From: a candidate division KSB1 bacterium | GTDB taxonomy: Bacteria; Zhuqueibacterota; Zhuqueibacteria; Residuimicrobiales; Krinioviventaceae | Direction of reading: 5' to 3' | NCBI GenBank assembly: GCA_034521575.1 | Contig: JAXHMJ010000002.1 | Coordinates: 714,706 to 778,705, forward strand | DNA length: 64,000 bases | Shown: piece by piece, positions 58,682 through 64,000 of the stretch | Layout: each line of letters starts with the position of its first letter | How positions within the stretch are numbered: position 1 is the stretch's first letter | The notes under the pieces: model-generated | What the model was told of the DNA's origin: nothing | The model's database searches: none | What the model saw: only the letters and a program-made list of their open reading frames with translations | Made by a program: the position numbers and the translations under genes

Positions 58682-59034
58682 TTTTTGCCTTGAGCGGCTT
58701 TGTTGCGTTCTTCAGCCGTGATATTTTGGGCAATTGAGCTTTTTAAAAGATCAACTTTGCAGCCATCGTCCACTTTGAGAATAATAATCGATTCATTTTC
58801 TTTGAACCCGTTTACAGTGCCATAAATACCGCCTGCAGTCAGTATTTTATCGCCTTTTTTAACAGCCTGCAGCATCTGCTGGTGTTTTTTCTGTTTTTTG
58901 GCCTGCGGACGGAATATCAACAACCACATGATCAGAAAAATGATGATCAGCGGCAGAAACATACCGAGTGCACTGCCGCCCTCACCCGACTGTGTGGATC
59001 CAGCTGCAGCGATAATATTCAATATTGCGTACAT
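58678..59034 (-). CDS. yajC: Preprotein translocase subunit YajC
   Basis: 118 residues. One membrane helix (MFLPLIIIFLIMWLLIFRPQ) followed by the basic KKQKKHQQMLQAVKKGDKIL and GGIYGTVNGF segment. Accessory to SecDF in protein export. GGAGG five bases before the ATG. The tgt-yajC order is widely conserved. Confidence 0.94.
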   Translation of the reverse strand: MYAILNIIAAAGSTQSGEGGSALGMFLPLIIIFLIMWLLIFRPQAKKQKKHQQMLQAVKKGDKILTAGGIYGTVNGFKENESIIILKVDDGCKVDLLKSSIAQNITAEERNKAAQGKK

Positions 59035-59048
59035 GTTAACCTCCAGGT

Positions 59049-60182
59049 TTATTGAATTTTTTGATCTTGTTTATGATAAAATGATTTTTTAAACTCTGCA
59101 AAATTATTTTTCAGGACAGACTTGCGAGCTTGCTTTACCAAATTAATATAATAGGTTATATTGTGCAAACTTAGCAGTTTTAGTACCAGTAATTCTTTAG
59201 CCATAATAAGATGCCGGAGATAGGCACGCGAAAATGTCCGGCCGGTATAGCGAGCTGCATTTCCGGGTCCAAAACAGTCTGATCGGTTTTGAATTTTTCA
59301 TTTCTGATATTCAAAGGTCCTGCTGATGTGAACGCCTGTCCATTGCGTCCGTTGCGGGTCGGTATAATACAGTCAAACATATCCACACCGCGTTCTATTC
59401 CTTCCAGTACATCTTCCGGTTTACCCACTCCCATCAGATAACGCGGTTTGTTCCGGGGCAACAATCCGGTTACCAAATCGGTCATATCATACATATCATT
59501 TTTGGGTTCGCCCACTGACAATCCACCTATGGCGTATCCGGGAAAATCCAGGTCTACAAGCTGTTGAGCGCTTATTTTGCGCAGATCAGGAAACGTACTG
59601 CCCTGTACAATGGCAAACAGGGTCTGTGCAAAATCATAACGCGACCGACTTGTATTATCAGGCATCGAGACTGCGTTTGGCCCATTGACGCGTCAACTCT
59701 ATTGATTTTTCAGCATACTGATATTCAGCCGGATAGGCCACGCACTCGTCCAGAACCATCATGATATCCGAGCCGAGATCGCGCTGGATGTCAATCACCT
59801 TTTCCGGAGTAAATTTATGTTCGGAACCATCCAGATGTGAGCGGAACACAAAGCCATCCTCTGAGATTTTGTTGAATTTACTCAAACTGAACACCTGATA
59901 GCCGCCGCTGTCGGTCAGGACCGGCTTGTTCCAGCTGCTGAACCGCTGGATACCGCCGCACTGATGGATGGTCTTTTGTCCCGGCCGCAAATACAAATGA
60001 TACGTGTTTCCCAGAATAATCCGGGCTCCGGTTTCATTCAAATCCTGCGGCGACAAAGCTTTGACCGAGGCCTGCGTGCCGACCGGCATAAAAATGGGTG
60101 TTTCTATACTGCCGTGATCGGTCTGTATCAATCCCGCGCGGGCGCCGGTTTTTGCATCAATGTGTTTGATCTTAAAATTCAC
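59049..60182 (-). CDS. tgt: tRNA-guanine transglycosylase, two apparent frameshifts
   Basis: About 377 residues when joined. Swaps G34 of certain tRNAs for preQ1. Motifs: [44 protein letters not shown] (catalytic Asp), [18 protein letters not shown] and the nucleophile region [16 protein letters not shown]. Extra base at 59661-59662 (GG); one base missing near 59270 (AAA run), after which the frame continues as [19 protein letters not shown] and ends at 59049. The zinc site, usually CxCxxC before FSRAYLRHL, seems to have no cysteines in the joined product. Confidence 0.9.
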
Positions 60183-60204
60183 AAGTCCGAATTAAATATT
60201 TATT

Positions 60205-60233
60205 AATGTAACAAAGAATCCCTTAAAATTCAA
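60205..60233 (-). promoter_or_regulatory. Probable promoter of the tgt-yajC-fmt-rsmB operon
   Basis: TTGAAT (60228-60233), 17-base spacer, TACATT (60205-60210), reading leftward, about 22 bases before the tgt ATG. Confidence 0.5.
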
Positions 60234-60253
60234 CATGTTCTTGCATTACGAGA

Positions 60254-61627
60254 TCAATCTCCGGCCTGTTTCAAGGCGTCATAAGCATTTTCTACCGGCA
60301 CAACCTTTATTTTTTCAAATGATTCCAATCCCTTGGTATTACCTTTGGGTATGATCGCGCGCCGAAATCCCATTTTTTCCGCTTCGTTGAGCCGAGATTG
60401 AATGTGCGCGATAGACCTCAGTTCCCCGCCCAGTCCCACTTCGCCCAGTAAAATGGACGAGTCGGAAATAGCACGATTGCGGATACTGGAGGCAACCGCG
60501 GCAATCACTCCCAAATCCGCTGCGGTCTCGTCAATACGGATGCCGCCGACGACATTCAGAAACACATCCATGCTCCCCACTCGGTACCCCAACCGCTTTT
60601 CCAGAACACCCAGCAGCATGACCAGGCGCTTGAAATCCATGCCTGTGGTGGTGCGCTGCGGATAGCCAAAGCGCGTCGGCGCGGCCAGCGCCTGAACTTC
60701 AACCAATATAGGACGCGTGCCTTCCATACAGCAGATCACAGACGAGCCGCTGGCCTGACTCTGGCGCTCTGATAAAAAAACAGCCGACGGATTCGGTACA
60801 TCGATCAGCCCTTTTTCCTGCATTTCAAACACTCCGATCTCTCGGGTGGAACCAAAACGATTTTTGGTGGTGCGCAGAATACGATAAAACTGATCACGGT
60901 CGCCTTCAAACATAAGCAAAGTATCCACCATATGTTCAAGCACCTTGGGACCAGCCAAATAACCTTCTTTGGTGACATGTCCGACCAGAAACACTGCGAT
61001 TTTATTCTGTTTTGCCTGCTCAATGAGGCGCAGTGTGCATTCACGCACCTGACTGACGCTGCCGGGTGCGCTGTCCAGTGAAACCGTATACATGGTCTGA
61101 ATGGAATCGATAACGACCACGGACGGCTGCGCGTTCTGCATGGCCTTGAGGATGGATTCAATCTCGGTTTCAGCCATAATCAGCAGGGCATCGGCTTTGA
61201 GTTTCAGTCGATCAGCGCGCATTTTGATCTGTTCCGCGGATTCCTCACCGGTGATATATAGAACTTTTTCTTTACCCGAACTCAGTGCACCGGATTCCTG
61301 CAGCAGAAGCGTAGACTTGCCGATTCCCGGATCACCGCCCACCAGAATCACAGAACCGGGGACGATACCGCCTCCCAGCACCCGATTGAATTCCTGACTG
61401 TGAGTGGCACGCCGCGGCAGATGCTGATGGTCAATTTCAGCCAGCGGTTTCGGTTCACTACCCTCTTTGATACTCATCAACCGGTCGCGGGACTGGGTGG
61501 CCTGTACTTTTTCTTCCACCAGACTGTTCCAGGTGCCGCAAGCCGGACATTTGCCCTGCCAGCGAGGCGTTTCCGACCCGCATTCCTGACAAACAAAATG
61601 CGTTTTATCGCGTTTGGATCGTACCAT
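60254..61627 (-). CDS. radA: DNA repair protein RadA
   Basis: 457 residues. N-terminal zinc finger (FVCQECGSETPRWQGKCPAC), RecA-like core with Walker A GGDPGIGKST, the RadA-specific KNRFGSTREIGVFEM motif, and a C-terminal Lon-protease-like domain (VNVVGGIRIDETAADLGVIAA). DnaB-type helicase acting in recombination branch migration. No clear ribosome site precedes the ATG. Confidence 0.96.
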   Translation of the reverse strand: MVRSKRDKTHFVCQECGSETPRWQGKCPACGTWNSLVEEKVQATQSRDRLMSIKEGSEPKPLAEIDHQHLPRRATHSQEFNRVLGGGIVPGSVILVGGDPGIGKSTLLLQESGALSSGKEKVLYITGEESAEQIKMRADRLKLKADALLIMAETEIESILKAMQNAQPSVVVIDSIQTMYTVSLDSAPGSVSQVRECTLRLIEQAKQNKIAVFLVGHVTKEGYLAGPKVLEHMVDTLLMFEGDRDQFYRILRTTKNRFGSTREIGVFEMQEKGLIDVPNPSAVFLSERQSQASGSSVICCMEGTRPILVEVQALAAPTRFGYPQRTTTGMDFKRLVMLLGVLEKRLGYRVGSMDVFLNVVGGIRIDETAADLGVIAAVASSIRNRAISDSSILLGEVGLGGELRSIAHIQSRLNEAEKMGFRRAIIPKGNTKGLESFEKIKVVPVENAYDALKQAGD

Positions 61628-61646
61628 TTGTTTTCTTATTTTTTTG

Positions 61647-61674
61647 TTGTCATGTTGAATACCGATTTTATATT
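61647..61674 (+). promoter_or_regulatory. Possible promoter for the GH5 gene
   Basis: TTGTCA (61647-61652), 16-base spacer, TATATT (61669-61674) on the plus strand, about 70 bases before the GTG at 61744. Suggestive only. Confidence 0.35.
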
Positions 61675-61743
61675 CAAGATTAACATATTAAATTATCGCT
61701 GAATATCCAAGCGTTTTAAATAATCTAATGTCAATTTATCAAT

Positions 61744-62571
61744 GTGCAAAATTCTTTTGATTATTTCAGTGAAATTGCAGACTGGGGCGCTAATATCGTC
61801 CGTTTCCCGGTACATCCCCGTGCCTGGCGAAACCGCAAACCTGGGAATTATCTGCAGCTGCTGGATAAAGGAATTGAACTGGCCCGAGCCTATGATCTGT
61901 ATGTGATCATTGACTGGCACTCGATCGGCAATTTAAAAGAGGAAAAATTCCAGCATCGGATGTATGACACCACGGTTAAAGAAACCATCGAGTTTTGGCA
62001 AACCATTGCACAGCGTTACAAGGATGAACCGGTGGTGGCCATGTATGAAATTTATAACGAACCGACGGTCAGCGGTGATCAATTCGGCGATATGACTTGG
62101 CCGGAATGGAAACAATTGCAGGAACGCATAATCGGCGCCATTCGCAAAATAGACAGCGAAACCATTGTGCTCTGTGCCGGATTCAACTGGGCCTATGGTC
62201 TGACGCCAATCAAAGAGAATCCTATTGATGCTGTGAACATTGCCTATGTCAGTCACCCGTATCCGCAAAAACGTGAGAAACCCTGGGAAGAAAAATGGCA
62301 AGCGGACTGGGGATTTGCAGCGGATACGTATCCGGTGATTCTGACAGAAATCGGCTTTTGTCTCAAAGATGAACGCGGTGCGCATGTACCGGTAATCAGT
62401 GACGTATCCTACGGCAAGGCCATCACCGCTTACACTGAAAAAAAAGGTGTCTCCTGGGTAGTCTGGGTGTTTGATGCCGATTGGTCGCCCATGCTGATCC
62501 GGGACAAGGCATTTACGCCAACCACACAGGGTAAATTTTTCAAAACTGCTCTCCAGTCCCGGAATCCTTGA
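61744..62571 (+). CDS. Glycoside hydrolase family 5 (cellulase-like), apparently 5'-truncated
   Basis: 275 residues from a GTG. TIM-barrel glycosidase: DWGANIVRFPVHPRAW, YVIIDWHSIGN, the acid/base YEIYNEP, AYVSHPYPQKREKPWEEKW and the nucleophile in ILTEIGF, ending VVWVFDADWSPMLIRD. The N-terminal signal peptide and first barrel strand (the usual RGV/GVN segment, some 40-70 residues) are missing, and a stop codon lies six codons upstream in frame, with radA's start 117 bases away. Both catalytic Glu are kept. Either a remnant after a deletion or rearrangement, or an intact reading hidden by further errors. Confidence 0.8.
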   Translation: MQNSFDYFSEIADWGANIVRFPVHPRAWRNRKPGNYLQLLDKGIELARAYDLYVIIDWHSIGNLKEEKFQHRMYDTTVKETIEFWQTIAQRYKDEPVVAMYEIYNEPTVSGDQFGDMTWPEWKQLQERIIGAIRKIDSETIVLCAGFNWAYGLTPIKENPIDAVNIAYVSHPYPQKREKPWEEKWQADWGFAADTYPVILTEIGFCLKDERGAHVPVISDVSYGKAITAYTEKKGVSWVVWVFDADWSPMLIRDKAFTPTTQGKFFKTALQSRNP

Positions 62572-62770
62572 GAGCGTTTTCAAAACCATGACCGCTCTAT
62601 GCACAGTTTTAGGAACCCTTTCACGCGTGCACTTTTTTTTTATCAGTGTCATCCGCGTTCTATAACCATCTGGACCTGAACACCCAAATTCAACAAAAAA
62701 AGAAATTTCTATGCGTGGATCGGTGTTAAATCAGAAAACTTTTTTATGATATGAACCATTTAATAACATC

Positions 62771-64000
62771 ATGTTTATACCTGCAACCCGAAAAGAACTT
62801 GAGCGCCTCGGCTGGACCGATCCGGATATCATCCTGATTACCGGTGACAGTTATATTGATTCCCCGTTTGTCGGCATTTCTATGATCGGACATATATTGA
62901 TGGACGCCGGCTATAAAGTCGCAATTATCCCGCAGCCGGACATCGAATCGGACAAAGATATTACCCGCTTTGGCGAGCCGCGACTGTTTTGGGGCATTAC
63001 CTCGGGCTGCATTGATTCGATGGTCGCCAATTACACGGCCAACGGGCGCAAACGCAAATCCGATGATTATACGGCAGGCAATGTGAACAACCGTCGGCCG
63101 GACCGGGCTGTGATTGTCTACAGCAATCTCATTCGGCGTTATTTCAAAAATACCGTTCCCCTGGTACTTGGCGGCATTGAGGCGAGTCTGCGGCGGATAG
63201 TCCATTACGACTATTGGTCGAATAAACTTCGGCGCTCCATTCTGTTCGACGCCAAAGCCGATTATCTGCTGTACGGCATGTCCGACCGCACGGTCGTGCA
63301 GCTCACAGAACGGCTGCAGAACGGCGAATCTCCGGCAGATCTGCCAGGACTTTGCCATATCTCCTCCACTATCCCTGATACTGCGCTGGTGCTGCCGGCC
63401 TGGGATCAAGTCAAACGCGACAAAGCGGCATTTACCGACATGTTTATGACATTTTATCAGGAACAGGATCCGAAACATGCCCGTCCCCTGGCCCAGCTGC
63501 AGGACACCCGCTATCTGGTTCAGAATCCTCCGGCCCCTTACCTGAGGCAGACGGAACTCGATCGTCTTCACGCGCTGCCCTTTGAGCGCGATCTGCATCC
63601 GCATCACCGGCAGCAGGGCCCTGTCAAGGCTCTTGATACGATACAATTTTCCATCCCTACGCACCGCGGATGTTATGGTGAATGCCATTTCTGTTCCATC
63701 GCTGTACATCAGGGAAGAACCGTGCGCTGGCGCAGTATGGACTCCGTGACGAATGAAGCGCGTACTCTGACACAGCACCCGAATTTCAAAGGCCGTATCA
63801 CCGATCTGGGCGGACCCACTGCAAATATGTACGGATTCGAGTGCGCGAAAAAACTAAAATCCGGCGCCTGCCGCGACAAGCGCTGTCTTTATCCCGCTGT
63901 GTGTAATACACTGCAGATAGACCATCAGCCGCAGATTGATCTGCTGCGGCGCATGAAAAACATTCCCGATATCAAAAGCGTATACGTGAGCTCCGGAATT
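62771..64000 (+). CDS. ygiQ: YgiQ family radical SAM protein, 3' end outside window
   Basis: 410 residues within the window, open to the right edge. N-terminus FIPATRKELERLGWTDPDII is complete and followed by the B12-binding-like domain (FWGITSGCIDSMVANYTANG, LVLGGIEASLRRIVHYDYWS). The radical SAM cluster motif is RGCYGECHFCSIAVHQGR (three Cys) near residue 300, followed by the family-specific DLGGPTANMYGF. Substrate unknown in the whole family. About 200 bases without a gene (62572-62770) separate it from the GH5 gene; I see no clear terminator or promoter there. Confidence 0.95.
   Translation, partial: MFIPATRKELERLGWTDPDIILITGDSYIDSPFVGISMIGHILMDAGYKVAIIPQPDIESDKDITRFGEPRLFWGITSGCIDSMVANYTANGRKRKSDDYTAGNVNNRRPDRAVIVYSNLIRRYFKNTVPLVLGGIEASLRRIVHYDYWSNKLRRSILFDAKADYLLYGMSDRTVVQLTERLQNGESPADLPGLCHISSTIPDTALVLPAWDQVKRDKAAFTDMFMTFYQEQDPKHARPLAQLQDTRYLVQNPPAPYLRQTELDRLHALPFERDLHPHHRQQGPVKALDTIQFSIPTHRGCYGECHFCSIAVHQGRTVRWRSMDSVTNEARTLTQHPNFKGRITDLGGPTANMYGFECAKKLKSGACRDKRCLYPAVCNTLQIDHQPQIDLLRRMKNIPDIKSVYVSSGI

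Noticed and set aside
61933-62652. Open frame of 239 codons on the minus strand
   Set aside because: Mirror of the GH5 gene, which has catalytic motifs; the antisense product resembles nothing.
62744-63778. Long open frame of 344 codons on the minus strand
   Set aside because: It is antisense to ygiQ, whose plus-strand product has a clear radical SAM motif and family-specific sequence.

Overview
The window reads as chromosomal DNA of an uncultivated-type bacterium, probably of the Fibrobacterota-Chlorobiota-Bacteroidota (FCB) superphylum or a neighbour such as Calditrichota/KSB1. This is an inference from gene content: a PorV-like outer-membrane barrel fused to OmpA and AMIN domains, a secreted beta-propeller protein ending in a FlgD-like domain, a class II (B12) ribonucleotide reductase, Mla lipid transport (so an outer membrane), and a Tgt that seems to lack the usual zinc cysteines. 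No phage, insertion sequence, CRISPR array or replication origin was seen.

Layout. 1-2714 (+): 5'-truncated nrdJ. 2778-3502 (-): a STAS anti-sigma-antagonist and an extremely acidic small protein. 3832-11265 (+): a GNAT-like protein, then dnaE2-like polymerase, rluA-family pseudouridine synthase, galE and a TPR protein. 11378-61627 is almost entirely minus strand: leuS; tRNA-Ala; a repair/phosphotransfer operon (metallophosphatase-like lipoprotein, PEP-synthase/rifampicin-phosphotransferase-like enzyme, mrfA, mrfB); envelope and secreted proteins; purM-gpsA-asnS-acyP-apt-buk-ptb; xylA; gdhA, an S4 protein and mlaEFD; tRNA-Arg; folD-ymdB-rny; the translation superoperon thrS-infC-rpmI-rplT-pheS-pheT-zapB-zapA; four tRNAs (Gly, Cys, Leu, Val); xerD-birA-coaX-trmB-rsgA; cspA; tgt-yajC-fmt-rsmB-PASTA-rpe; radA. 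61744-64000 (+): a 5'-truncated GH5 glycosidase and the start of ygiQ.

Biology. Ptb and Buk give substrate-level ATP from acyl-CoA, and XylA, GalE and a GH5 enzyme point to plant or microbial polysaccharide use, so a fermentative saccharolytic life is plausible. MrfA/MrfB and a DnaE2-like polymerase suggest DNA damage repair and bypass. Overlapping stop/start codons (ATGA) are common in the minus-strand operons.

Two points matter to any user of this annotation. First, at least eleven genes are broken by single-base shifts, often in or next to short base runs (nrdJ three times, fmt and tgt twice), yet the protein continues perfectly in the next frame. Almost all are housekeeping genes, so I read these as sequence errors and annotate full-length genes. 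Second, the lipoprotein gene at 20049-20981 has an in-frame TGA exactly where homologues, as I recall them, carry the second cysteine of a Cys-Gly-Cys motif, followed at the expected distance by a hairpin that fits the bacterial SECIS pattern. This is a candidate new selenoprotein and the most interesting item here, with the caution that a nearby gene has an in-frame TAA that can only be an error or a real nonsense mutation.
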